Positions 11,379 through 22,582 of a DNA stretch of 64,000 bases are shown here, piece by piece. This DNA is from Iris pallida. Its lineage: Eukaryota > Streptophyta > Magnoliopsida > Asparagales > Iridaceae. Below the pieces are notes generated by a model, which was given only the letters and a program-made list of their open reading frames with translations, was not told the origin of the DNA and searched no databases. A program made the translations under genes and the position numbers. Where the stretch lies: positions 35,966,831 to 36,030,830 of the forward strand of contig JANAVB010029819.1 in NCBI GenBank assembly GCA_029216955.1, given 5' to 3'. Positions within the stretch are counted from its first letter, which is position 1. Each line of letters begins with the position of its first letter.

Positions 11379-11912
11379 GTGAAGGTGGATCGGATGCACA
11401 TAGATCCTGGCTCTTCCATAAGCATCATCCCAAAGGGCCTGCTACATCATCTCCGCATCCCAATGCATCGCCTGACGCCTACAAGCACCGCCATCAGCGG
11501 TTTCAATTCGGGCAGGAGCTACCCTATTGGGAAGATTCGTCTGAAGTGTCAAATTGGCGACCTCCAATCCGAAGTCACCTGCTACATCATAGATGCAGAC
11601 ACTTCTTATAACATCCTCTTAGGGCGCCCATGGATACACGATTACATGATCGTGCCTTCCACGCTACACCAGTGCTTTAAATATGTCGACAAACACGGCA
11701 TTGTGAAGACAGAATTTGCTGATATCGATCCCTTCAAAGGGGTCGAATACTACTACTCAGACTCCTGCCTATACGAAAAGTCGAAGAGGCACCTTGATGA
11801 AGGAGATGCACAACGATCCACCTCCAAGCTCGCAAACCGGGCAAGTCTGCACCCCTTACTGCCACTTTGCGGAAGGACGCAATCAGCCTCTCGGCGCAAG
11901 AGGAGCAGATGA
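11379..11912 (+). pseudogene. Tat-I aspartic protease and linker
   Basis: Retroviral-type aspartic protease that would cut Gag-Pol. The active-site segment reads MHIDPGSSISIIPKG, with the catalytic Asp at 11403, in the D-x-G-S form seen in Tat elements. YNILLGRPWIHDY, typical of the C-terminal part of the fold, follows at about 11609. It is one frame shifted relative to gag. After SDSCLYEKSKRH the frame is lost through a small deletion compared with Tat-C; pol resumes in another frame at about 11867. Confidence 0.85.
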
Positions 11913-14560
11913 TAATTCGGCTACCAAGGTCCGGCCAAGTGCCGAGACCCACAACGGGGCCACTAACAATCAGACTGCCGAGAGTCAGTCAACCCCAAAC
12001 AGGGAAGCTCAATCCCTCCGACAAGCCGCTGACGATACGCCTTCCCAGGAAGGGTCGTCACCCCGATGTAAGGTCTGACACTTCTAGCAAACCAGCCACT
12101 CCTCGTCCCACATCAAATGCCAAACTGGGGGTCGTTAGTCTGCCAACAACTCCATGCTCTGCTCCATCAACTGAACCACTGACAATCAAGCTTCCCAGGT
12201 CATCCTCTCAGTCTTCGTTCACACAGGGAGTAGCCAAAGAGGAACCGGAGCTAGCCAAGTATGTGGCTGCCCACACTGATGTCCCCTCCACTGATGATGT
12301 AATCCCCCTAGAAAAGATACCTTACTTCATCAATAAAGGGTTATCTTTGAACTACACCGAGCTCAATAAGCTATGTACAATGTATGCTATGGAACACGGT
12401 ATAGGCACTCACCTACACACACAGGTGACAAATGTGTACATCGCGATCCAGCTTACTCCAGTAGAAGACGCTTACCGAATATTCGAGGGAGGAGATCATC
12501 CGATCATCTTCGGCCGGACGAACAACCCGCATCCCCTCACCATAGAAGAAGTCGACCTCGGGTCAGATGCCGGAAGACTGCCTCTGTATCTCTATAGCCC
12601 TCAATCCAAATATCTCATGCAGAAACAGGGGTATGATCTGGAGACGACGCCAGGTTTAAACTACGGCACTGGGCGACGATTACCTTTGAAGCCACCAGTC
12701 CCGACGGGCAAACCACGAGACTACTATAGCAAAACTCGATACGAGTTGGGGTATGTAATGCCTACTACAACCCCTGAGAGTTCAGATGAAGAATGCGACT
12801 GGCAGTCACATTCAACCGGGTCACCAACTTCGGACTCGGATACCAGCATCGGAGATGTGTTCAGGCAAGTTATGACAGTCAACATGGCATTCGCCGACGC
12901 TTACGAAGAAGACGAAGACATCCCCGAAATCCTCGAGCTAGAGCCGTGGGCCCAATAATTGGACGCACAATGGGAAAAGCGGTTCGAACTGAGAGAACCT
13001 CCTACTGAAGATGAGGTTATATAAGTTGACCTCGACAGCGAATCTTCTCAAAAACCGATTTTCGTCAGTAAAAGCCTAACAGACGAAGAACGGGAGTCGC
13101 TGCTAGAACTTGTCAGGGAATACATTGATGTGTTCGCCTGGAGCTATGAAGACATGCCAGGGTTAAATCCCAACATTGCTCTTCACAAACTCAACATTCG
13201 GCCAGATGCAAAGCCAGTCAAATAACAACAGCGACGCTTCCATCCAGGCATCATGGACGCGATCGAAGCCGAAGTCAACAAACTGATAGCCAGCGACTTT
13301 ATTCGTGAGGAGCAACATCCCGATTGGGTCGCCAATATAGTACCCGTCCTCAAGAAGAATGGGAAGATTTGAATTTGCATCGACTTTTGCAACCTGAACG
13401 AGGCGTGCCCCAAAGATGAATTCCCCCTTCCTATCACAGACATCATGATCGACAATACCTGCGGCTTCGAACGTATGTCATTCATGGATGGCTTCTCGGG
13501 GTACAACCAAATCAAAATGTCTCCTGATGACGAAAAGCATACATCATTCCGAACACCGATTGGCACGTACTGCTACACAGTCATGCCTTTCGGTTTAAAG
13601 AATGCTGGCGCCACATATCAAAGAGCCATGAGCATTATCTTCAGAGACCACTTACGCAAGACGGTGGAGTGCTATGTTAACGATATAGCCGTTAAGAGCC
13701 GTAGCAAAGGAGACCATCTGCAGGATCTAAGGACGGTGTTCGACCTAATGCGAGCACACAATTTAAAAATGAACCCTACGAAGTCCTTTCTGGGCGTATC
13801 CAGCGGGAAGTTCTTGGGCTTCATTATTACTGCACAGGGTATCCATGTAGACCATGAAAAGACGAAAGCAATCATGGAGATGGGTCCTCCAAGAAATCTC
13901 TGCGAACTCAGAGGCCTTCAAGGGAGGCTAGCTTACATCAGAAGGTTCATTTCCAACCTCTCCGGGCGATGTCGGCCGTTCACACACCTCATGAAGAAAG
14001 GAGTCTCATTCATATGGGATGAGGAATGCCAGCGTGCTTTCGACAGCATCAAGGAATATTTGTCAAATCCTCTAGTTTTGGTGGCCCCGGTTCCTGGAAA
14101 ACTATTCCTGCTCTACGTACGAGCAATAGAACACTCCCTCGGGGCTTTGCTGGCACAGAACAACGACGCAGGCCACGAGCAGGCCATAAATTACCTCAGC
14201 CGAATGATGATTGGGCCAGAGCACCGATACACCACTGTGGAGAAGGAATGCCTCGCCCTGGTGTTCGCCATTCAGAAAATACGACACTATGTCACCGGAC
14301 AAATGATACATATGATCTCACGAGTCAACCCTCTCAGGGTCCTCATGACTAAACCAGGGGCACTCAGCTCTCGACTCGCTACATGGGCAATATTGCTGTC
14401 CCCTTATCATATGATCTTTGTCCCCCAAAAGGCAGTCAAAGGTCAAGCCCTGGCAGACTTTTTAGCAGCCCACCCAGGCTCGGAGTCCTCCAGAATATAT
14501 GAAGAGATCCCAGACGAGGTCGTCGACTCGCATGCAACCTCTCATGAGGCTATATGGTGA
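11867..14560 (+). pseudogene. Tat-I pol: linker, reverse transcriptase, RNase H
   Basis: A Pro/Ser-rich linker with repeated LTIRLPR-like units comes first (about 11870-12230), then a Tat-specific region, then RT from about 13080 (AWSYEDMPGL; MDGFSGYNQIKM; VMPFGLKNAGATYQR) and RT-linked RNase H (LLYVRAIEHSLGALL, to about 14390). The catalytic box at 13673-13684 reads YVND instead of YVDD, so one catalytic Asp is lost. In-frame stops at 12956, 13022, 13223, 13370 and 14558. Those I compared with Tat-C fit C-to-T or G-to-A changes (for example CGA to TGA at 13370). RT copies genomic RNA into DNA in the particle. Confidence 0.92.
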
Positions 14561-14960
14561 ATGTTCTTTGACGGGGCTTCAAGGACCGGACCTAAAGGCA
14601 ATATAGTCGTCGGAGTCGGGGTAGTGCTGATCTCCCTTTCCAGATTGGTGATTAACCGCGCTTATTCCCTCACCGAGCCCTGCTCTAACAATGTGGCCGA
14701 GTACAACGCTCTGGTCATTGGTCTCCAACTTGCAAGAGAGCTGGGGGTAGAATACCTTGAAGCATACGACGATTTCCAACTAATCGTCAATCAGATCCGG
14801 GGCTCGTACGAAGTCCGCCACGAAGACATGATTCCTTACCACCAAATAGCGATCGATATCATCTCGTTATTTGAGGGGTTCTTCATCGAGCACGTCCCCA
14901 GACTCCGAAATATTGAAGCCGATGCCCTAGCCGGTCTGGCCGCTTCCCTAGCAGTCCCGA
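14561..14960 (+). pseudogene. Tat-I archaeal-type RNase H (aRH)
   Basis: A second RNase H domain after the RT-linked one: MFFDGASRTGPKGN with the first catalytic Asp, NVAEYNALVIGLQLA with the Glu, and RNIEADALAGLAA with the C-terminal Asp. A dual RNase H is the hallmark of the Tat lineage. The domain is free of stops here; it is separated from the RT part by TGA at 14558 (TGG then TGA; Tat-C has an Arg codon there) and from integrase by TAG at 15452. Confidence 0.88.
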
Positions 14961-15179
14961 ATTATGATCGCCAATCAGTGGATGTGATAGGCCACGAACT
15001 AGTCTGTCCCAAGAACAATGTGCAATTCATGGCGAGTTATTCCGCCCAGACGATCGATGATGCCCCAGACTGGAGACAACCATTCATCGACTTCGTCGTC
15101 TATGACATCCTGCCCGAGAACCCAAAGGAAGCCACTTCCATCAGACGACGTTCTCTCAGATTCTTCTACGATACAGAGA

Positions 15180-16327
15180 CAAAAATGCTGTATCGCCGCT
15201 CCTACGATGGATTACTGCTTCGGTGTCTATCAAATGCAGAAGCCAAAGAAGCCGTACGAAAAGCTCACGATGGTATCTGCGGGGCCCACCAGCCCGGCCC
15301 AAAACTACAAGATCGCCTTCGTCGAATGGGCTACTATTGGCCCACGATGGTGGCAGATGCGATAGATTATGCTAGAAAATGCAAAGCCTGCCAAGTCCAC
15401 GCGGACTTCATTCACCAACCATCCGAATTTCTACATCCGACGGTGGCGTCCTAGCCATTCGAAGCATGGGGAATGGATATCATTGGTCCAATCACCCCAC
15501 CTTCCTCCAGAGGATATCGCTTTATACTTGCGATCACTGATTACTTCTCCAAATGGGCGAAAGCTGTCCCATTCGCAGAAGTCAAGACTTCAAACGTGAT
15601 CAGCTTCCTTAAGCATCACGTCATCTACCGTTTTGGACTGCCCTGAAGGATCATCCATGATAATGGTCTGCCGTTTGCAAGCCACGCATTCTATCGATTT
15701 TGCGATAAATACCGTATTCAGAATATCGCTTCGACGCCGTATAACCCGGCAGCAAACGGGTTAGCAGAGGCATTCAACAAAACAATCATCAAACTCCTTA
15801 AGAAGTTTGTCTCCTCCAACAAATGCGACTGGAACGAGAAACTCGGCGAATGCTTATGGGCTTATCGTACCATAGTTCGAACAGCCATTGGGAATACGCC
15901 ATTCTCCCTAGTGTACGGGAGTGAGGCAGTTCTCCCATTGGAGACTCAAATACCCTCACTCTGCGTCGCCCTCACTTATCAATTAACGACGAATGACAAC
16001 TACCGACGTCGACTGCAAGAGTTAGATGCCTTAGATGAAAAGCGCCTCCTAGCTCAGCAAAGGATCGAGCTGTACCAAGCACGCATCTCAGGAGCCTTAA
16101 ACAAGAAGGTCAAAATCAGAATATTCCAAGTGGGCGATCTTGTTCTGGCAGTCCGGAGACCAATGGTCATGACTCATAAGACCGCCGACAAGTTCCAGCC
16201 AAAATAGGAAGGCCCATTTATCATAGAGACAGTATTCTCCAACGGTGCTTACCGCCTCGCTAAGCAAAACAGAGACTTGCTCATGTTGCCCGTCAACGGC
16301 AAGTTCCTGAAGAAATATTATGTCTAA
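15180..16327 (+). pseudogene. Tat-I integrase with GPY/F-like module
   Basis: N-terminal zinc-binding HHCC motif (AHDGICGAHQ, then CKACQVHAD). Catalytic DDE core: Asp in GMDIIGPI near 15475, Asp in IIHDNGLPF near 15658, Glu in NGLAEAFNKT near 15765. The C-terminal part has VGDLVLAVRRP and K*EGPFIIETVFSNGAY, a GPY/F-type module. Stops at 15452 (TGG to TAG), 15644 (CGA to TGA) and 16205. The 16205 stop falls at a usual Trp of the GPF motif and is shared with Tat-C. The frame ends at TAA 16325-16327. Integrase would insert the cDNA in the nucleus. Confidence 0.9.
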
Positions 16328-16336
16328 ACGACATTC

Positions 16337-16903
16337 TCCAGATTTTTGAGTCACGTACCCGCTGGTACCGCTGAACTCACCATCACAATTCTCCAGATTT
16401 TCGAGTCACGTACCCGCTGGTACCGCTAAACTCATCCTCATAATTCTCCAGATTTTTGAGTCACGTACCCGCTGGTACCGCTGAACTCACACTCACCATC
16501 ACAACATTCTAGATTTTTGAGTCACGTACCCGCTGGCACCACTGAACTCACCCCATAAAATCCCAGATTATCGAGTCACGTACCCGCTGGTACCACTGAA
16601 CTCACCCCATAAAATCCCAGATTATCGAGTCACGTACCCACTGGTACCGCTGAACTCACCCCATAAATTTCCAGATTTTTGAGTCATGTATCCGCTGATA
16701 CCACTGAACTCACCCTCATAGTTTGTCAGATTTTTGAGTCACGTACCCGCTGGTACCGCTGAACTCACATCCTCCATATCCCCGATCATCGAGTCATGTA
16801 CCCGCTGGTGCCACTGAACTCACACATCTACAATATTCTAAATTATCGAGTCATGTACCCGCTGGTGCCTCTGAACTCACATTCCGGTCACTCTTTCAGA
16901 TAG
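16337..16903. repeat. Tandem repeats downstream of Tat-I pol (about 55 bp, 10 copies)
   Basis: Ten imperfect units of 52-63 bp built on GAGTCACGTACCCGCTGGT and ACCGCTGAACTCAC, then a degenerate eleventh. GAGT...ACTC ends make each core an imperfect inverted repeat. Tat-C has the same family at 53020-53395. These lie between the pol stop and the 3' end of the antisense gene, where the two transcription units converge. Function unknown. Confidence 0.9.
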
Positions 16904-17019
16904 AAAGTTATGTATGATCATACCTCTGAACTTTCTTCTTGAAGGAGATCCTCCCTCATGATCTAACACCCGCACTCCCAGTGCACAAAAAGGGTAATCG
17001 ATCCACAAATTTCCAAAAC

Positions 17020-17440
17020 GGCCATGTCCTCATTACCTCTAAGCCGTTCCACTTCCGCCAAAAACAAATCACCCCTTACATAGAACTTCCATGTCCTCAT
17101 TACCTCTGAGTCGGTCTATGTGTCCTCCTTCATTGAGCCCACTCCCGTCATGTCCTCATTACCTCTGAATGGGAAGGCTCCGTCGAAGAAACCTTTATAC
17201 TTACCATGTCATTATTACCTCTGAGTAAGTATGATGATCCCCTTTCGACCTATTATCTGTACCCACAACCGGAGTACGCCAAGGGTAATAGGTCCACAAA
17301 TGTCCTCTGTTGACCACAAATGTCCTCTGTTGACCATCAATATCCTCCGTCGAGTTCGCTCCTACCATGTTCTTATTACCTCTGAGTAGGAAGACTCTAC
17401 GTTTAAAAAACTTTCCTACTTGCCATGTCTTCATTACCTC
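17020..17440. repeat. Second dispersed repeat: CATGTCCTCATTACCTCTGA units
   Basis: About six copies of CATGTCCTCATTACCTCTGA (near 17023, 17090, 17148, 17205, 17368, 17424), spaced irregularly at about 57-160 bp and each followed by a short variable stretch. Pieces such as ATCCGTATCCTAAACCAGG and GGTAATAGGTCCACAAAT also recur (17260-17320, 17480-17520, 17670-17720). Tat-C carries the same unit at 52725-52930 in opposite orientation. Nothing coding is seen between 16330 and 17800. Confidence 0.85.
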
Positions 17441-17797
17441 TGAGCAAGTATGTCGGTTCCCCTTCATCCTATTATCCGTATCCTAAACCAGGATACGCCA
17501 AGGATAATAGGCCCACAAATATCCTCAGCTAAGTTTCTTAGCACAAACCTACCATCTCATCATGCCCCAGGAGCCCAGCTGCTCTACGGCATTCCTTTTC
17601 CTAATACCAAGAGCACCCATGACCACTTTGCTATGGCTGCTTCAGGTATCCTGACCAAAACTTGTTATCTGTACCTAAAACCAAGGTATGCCATGGGTAA
17701 TAGGTCCACAAATATATCCCCTATACGGGGGAGAACATCACCGCAATATCACAGGTACAGCAAGTAATACAAATGAATGGCAGAATTGAAAACACTC

Positions 17798-17803
17798 TTT
17801 ATT
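17798..17803 (-). terminator. Likely poly(A) signal of the Tat-I antisense gene
   Basis: AATAAA on the minus strand, about 90 bases past the stop at 17892. Its place beyond the last exon of a minus-strand gene supports an independent transcript, but a single hexamer in AT-rich DNA is weak evidence. Confidence 0.45.
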
Positions 17804-17891
17804 TAAAGGAAGAAAAAAGTATTACATATTTCGGGATCATGTCCCTTTCAGAAAGAGAGAAAATAGAAACAAAACAAGAAGAAAAAGCCGA

Positions 17892-20800
17892 CTACAGTTC
17901 TGTATTGCACAACTCCAAGAGACAGTTTTTCACCAAAGCAGTCCCCCGATCAAGCCTCTGCTTAGCTCGACGCTCGGCTTCTTGGGATAACTGTTCTGCG
18001 TCATTCAGAAGAGTATATGCCTGCCAGTTGTCCTGTATCTTCTTGAGGGCAAGCTCTAGATTAGCAGAAGCCCTACTGTACTTATCAGCCTCCTGGATAG
18101 CAGTCTCTTTCTTAAAATGAGCGGTCTCAAGCTCTGACTCCAGGAAAGCCAGTTTTCTCTGGAGTTCAAGGATATATTCCCAGGTATCGGCTACCCCGCG
18201 GGAAGCATCCGCTTCTCGAGTTGTGCAATCTTCAGTCTGACGGCTCCACTGGTCGTGCAATCGAGTCAGATCCCGACGGTCCTTCAATATAGCCGGTTTG
18301 AGCGATTCCCGGGCAGCCATCACCTTCTCCACCACAGTAATGAGAAAGTTGCGCTCTTGATTTATGGTCGCAGGTAAATCAGTCTGTTGCAATAAGCGAA
18401 ACTGGGCCACGAGACGATCAGCTTCTAATAGCTTCGGCTCCAAAAGCGCAACCAATTCCCCCCCTCCAAGGAGTGTCTTAAGGATGGTAATCTGGCCTCC
18501 GGTACATCGACGGGCCAGAGTAAAGGGAGTCCCCCTTTCCACTGCTGCCTCGACCCCTCTCTTCAAATGACGATGGAAACCGGCGACTACATCCTGTAAT
18601 GCGTCATCCAAGACCTCCGTAGAGGACGGCGTCAGAGGGAGAGTGGCAGACGATACTGGAGGAGCAGCTTCAGAAGTTACTGCACCCACCACCAAGGAAG
18701 CAAATTCCGTACGGAAAGATGCTTGGATGGCGGCTAACTCCTCTTCCGCCGCCCGAAAAGCCTGGATGCTCGGCAGGGAGGAGAGGTTAACCCCCGAAAC
18801 TACATTCGCAGAGGAGGACACAGGGGGCATCGTCTCTTGTCCCAGTTGCACTGCTACCCGGGACCCCGAGCTCGACCCAGACGAAGGTCCCTCGATACAG
18901 AGAGGTTCTGTCAGGCCCTCTCCGGTAGGGCACGATCCAGCAACATCGATCACTGGCAACGAAGGGTTGAGATCTGAACATCCAAAGCAACCATCAGTCG
19001 ACATAATCTGAAAGAAAAGATGACAAGAACACATAGGCTTATTCACGTGCTATGGTTCGATTGGTATTACCAGGATAAGAGCGCGGGGACGACGGCTCGT
19101 TCACAGCCGGCGTAGGTTCCCCACCCACAGAGTCATCATGTTGGGGTTCGGATATCTCAGGGACGGGCACGGTAAAGCCCCCGTCCCCCTGGGTTGAGGT
19201 CCCAGCAAGGTGGGAATCCTCGGCCGCAACCGGAAGCACCCCAGCAGCAATGATAACGGTGCACACACCACTGACTAAATGAGATAGGACCGGATCAGCC
19301 TCGGTAATCGGGTCCTGAGGAGCGAGCTCATCCGACGCCTATAAAGGACAAAAGAAACAATAATTAGGCCATCACATAGAAGAAGAAGAAAGGAAACAGC
19401 TAAAGCCCAAATCACCTCAGGAACAACGTCCACATCATCAATAAACAGCCGGCGACGTCTTACCGCAGCGTGCTTCGTAGAATAAGGTCGGTCATCAACG
19501 GTAGTCACGCGCCTGCTTCGCTTACACGAAGGGCCAGGTACCGCAGATGGTTGATCCTCCACCACTTCGTCAGACAGAGTAGACGATTGACCTACGGCCC
19601 TTTCAGCCGGCACGGCAGGGGGTTGATTCCCAACCTCCTCACCCGAAGAATGAGATAAGTCATCAGTATCTTGTTCGTCGTCTACCTCATCCGCCCAAGT
19701 AGACTCTGAGTCCGACATAGGAACCCTGTTTGCCCCCCTCTTTCTCTTCTTGGACCCTTCTGGATTCTCAGCCAAACCGGTGCCAACAATGAAGCTAGTA
19801 TTCATATCAAAACCAACAGGAGGTTTGCTCGCTGCAACATGATAAAGGGCCGCTATATACAAGATATCTCCCTCCATCTTGGCATCAGGGAGTAAGAAGC
19901 TGGCTCGGGTATGGGTCGCATTATAATAATGCCAAGCCCGGATGCCGTCGAGCACATTGCCCTCGAAGCTCAAGCAAGTGCTAGTGCGATCCAGGAACAA
20001 TTGACTATACCCGAATTGACGGGAAAATCTACTGGGCAGATAAGGCTCCAGGTATACTCTATTCCGGTAACGATACACCAGGTGCGCGGGACGGATGTTG
20101 CGTAACCAAAGAAGCATCTTCTCAGATAAAAGTTGGGGGGGATCAACGCCGTCAACATATACCCTTCTCACTTCGCCGGAGGTGAACTCAGGGAGAGATA
20201 CGAAGAATTCGGGCCCATCAATTCTTGCCAACGCCCTCCTACAGGCCGGCATGGTATCATGTTCCTAAGGCTGATTACGATACCGGAAAAGGAAGGCGTC
20301 ATCAACAGAAATGTTTTCATCAGGTCCCGGCCTCATCAACGACCGATAGTGCATCAATAACCACCCCATGAGGTAGTGGTATGGTAGTTCTATCCGTTTA
20401 AAGTCCATCGACACATCGCGAGCAATAACTTTGGATGAAAAGGCGCGAAGGCCGTGGTGTATGCTACACACCATGGCCGGGAGGAGCGCCAGTCTTACCT
20501 TGAAGACCAATTTTACAGCAGGAAAAATGAAATGGCGGCTGATCCTTTCTATAGAACCCGCGTCGCCCGAGACTACACAGTTGCGTAGCCACACCATCAA
20601 GAACCCAGCTAAGATCGCTTTATCGGACATCTCCCAGGTACCATAGTGGAAATAACTGAGGGAGTCAGTGCTACTCCCAAACCGGTCACGGGTAGACTTC
20701 GACTTCTTGACCTTCGACATCATATCCTTCACCTCCTCCAGGATTCGAGGAGTTCGAGACGAAACTTGACCAGAAGAACGCAACTTGAAAAGATACAAAA

Positions 20801-22478
20801 TCCAGGCCTTGGTGTGAGGGGCGTTCCCTTCTGAACTATTTACTTTCTTGATAGCCATTTGATGGCAGGCGCTATGATGACACAACAGTTCTTGGTACAC
20901 GGCGACGAAACCAGAAAACCGTCGATCCAGCTCTTCGAGTTCTTCGTTCGTCGGTGTATATACTTCAAAAGCTTCACCTCCCCACGGCAATCTAGACACA
21001 GTATTCATTTCGTGAAGAGCAAGCCCCAGTTCTCCTCCGGGGGCGAAGAAAGTCCCTGTACGCCGATTATACAGCTCCAATAGAGCCATAAACAAGGGCT
21101 TGTTAATGGGCAACCCGTAGCAGGTACCCCTGACGGCGTAATACAGATCAATTTCCTGAAGGAAGTCCCCATACTGCCTCAAAATCCATTAGGTGAGATT
21201 AGTCCAGGTGGGAATAGGGTTGATCTAGTTCAGCAGCGACAACCTGCCTATGGGATAAGACCCCTTGTGAGCGAGCTGATTCAGAAAAGTATCAGCTAGG
21301 GTGAAGGTAAAATTAGGGCCAGTTGTGTTTACAAAAGTGCCCGGGAGCAGCCCCATCACAGTCCGACTCACGGATTCCTTACCCGCACATACTAAACCCG
21401 TGCGTCTGTTGTAGTAAATTTTGCTCACAAATATTCCTTGTTGGATGGAAGTCAGGGAGCCCACCATAATCCTGCCCTGCAGTACCATGTTAAACCATGA
21501 GAGAGGATAATGCCGCTCCATCTCAGGGATATGAATCTCTATCCCGTCTACAGAAAAATCCCAGTGCTCTGAGACATCCAGTAATCGGGAGTTCTTTATA
21601 GAAAAGGCGTCCCCAAAGAGAAAAGCCGATTTTAGAAATTCTCCATCCAACTTCCCCGAATTCATCATCGAACAAAGAAAGAGGAAAGGTTGTTTATTAA
21701 TAGCAGCCACTCTCTCCCTAGGCTCATTAGTGGGAAGCTGATCCCCTATACGACGGATTAACTCATCAAGCTGCACGTCTACGGCATACTGAGCTGAACC
21801 CACAAGGAGCTCTCCTGCTGGATTGGTTGGGAGGTTCACTGAAAAGAAAAAAAAAGAGAAAGAAGAAGCAGGATTAAAAGATGGCTAAAACAAAAAAAAA
21901 TTACTGAAGCTCTCACAAGCCTATGCGGTCCAGGTCAATAATGTCTTATGCGGCTCCAGTCCAGTTGGGTTTCAAGAAATACAGTTTCGAGGAAGCCTAT
22001 GCGGTTCGAGTCAATACAGTCTCATGCGGCCCAATCAGATGGGAGATCCATATGACTCTAGCTCGATAGCTTATGCGGATTGGACGAATGTACAAAGTTC
22101 TAACAGAAGAACTCATGCGGCACAAAACGCTATGCGGTTCAGCCTGCTAAAAACATATACGGCTCCGTTCAGAGGAGACTTTATGTGTTTAAATCCTTCT
22201 TCTGCGGTTCAAACATGGGGCATGGTCTATGCGGTTCGGGCATGAAAAGTCATGCGGCCCATACAGCATATGCGGCTCTGCCATCAACTTTGGAGGAGGC
22301 TTGTGCATAAATACGCAGCAGAGCCATGGGTACTCAAGATCCAAATGCAACCCTTACCCTTAAAGGCAGGACGAACGTCAGAGGGCACTTCGGGCGCTTT
22401 AGGCTCGACGGCTGACGAGGACGTCACCCTCTTGCCCTTCGCGGCGGCAGAAATAACTTTAGAAGACTTAGGAGCCAT
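17892..22478 (-). pseudogene. Antisense spliced gene of Tat-I: PMD-like protein with C-terminal coiled coil
   Basis: Minus-strand gene with a TATA box 97 bp upstream. Exon 1 (22478-22358) encodes a basic N-terminus (MAPKSSKVISAAAKGKR). A GTAAGG donor and a T-rich TTTTCTTTTCAG acceptor define intron 1 (22357-21839, phase 1). Exon 2 (21838-19416) is one frame with three stops. It holds a plant mobile domain-like region (TFFAPGGELGLALHEM; AGFLMVWLRN; KVRLALLPAMV), then an acidic Ser-rich tail and basic patches (KRSRR, RRRRL) that could be nuclear signals. Intron 2 (19415-19339, 77 nt, GT-AG) keeps the frame. Exon 3 runs 19338 to about 19050. An acceptor at 19010-19008 starts the last exon, rich in predicted coiled coil; the donor of intron 3 is unresolved. 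About 1.3 k residues in all. PMD assignment is by pattern (PF10536), not search. Function unknown. Confidence 0.72.
21895..22280. repeat. ATGCGG motif cluster in intron 1 of the antisense gene
   Basis: About a dozen ATGCGGCTC/ATGCGGTTC-like motifs, all on the + strand, within the first intron of the minus-strand gene. Orientation relative to the element is the same as in U3. Tat-C has a smaller version in the matching intron (about 52080-52145). Confidence 0.85.
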
Positions 22479-22574
22479 TGCTTCGACGAGAAACAAGGAA
22501 GATCAGAAAGCGAAGACAGGAAAAAGAGTGAACGAAAGAGAAGGTAAAGAAGTCCCTTCGGCTAAAGTCACCCG

Positions 22575-22582
22575 TATTTATA
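22575..22582 (-). promoter_or_regulatory. TATA box of the Tat-I antisense gene
   Basis: TATAAATA on the minus strand, 97 bp before the exon 1 ATG at 22478. The matching gene of Tat-C has TATAAATA 93 bp before its ATG. The shared spacing in two copies that otherwise differ greatly downstream supports a real promoter. Confidence 0.75.

Larger units (their letters stand above)
7684..11381 (+). pseudogene. Tat-I gag polyprotein region
   Basis: The ATG at 7684 lies in the last ten bases of the LTR; the frame passes through the PBS. Coding conservation with Tat-B and Tat-C from this point supports the start. Order: N-terminal region, a repeated SRM-x-K-x-HAA block at about 8075-8390 (hairpin array), a Ser/Thr-rich acidic linker, the Retrotrans_gag core near 9740-10210 (GVAFDWYRNLPDNC), and a Tat-type zinc knuckle at 10507-10548 (CHYHRYVHHATYDC). 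In-frame stops at 9637, 9655, 9703, 10315 and near 10471; the first two are CGA-to-TGA relative to the sister copies. At about 11370 a one-base deletion, judged against Tat-C, shifts the frame before the protease. Gag would form the particle and bind RNA. Confidence 0.9.
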
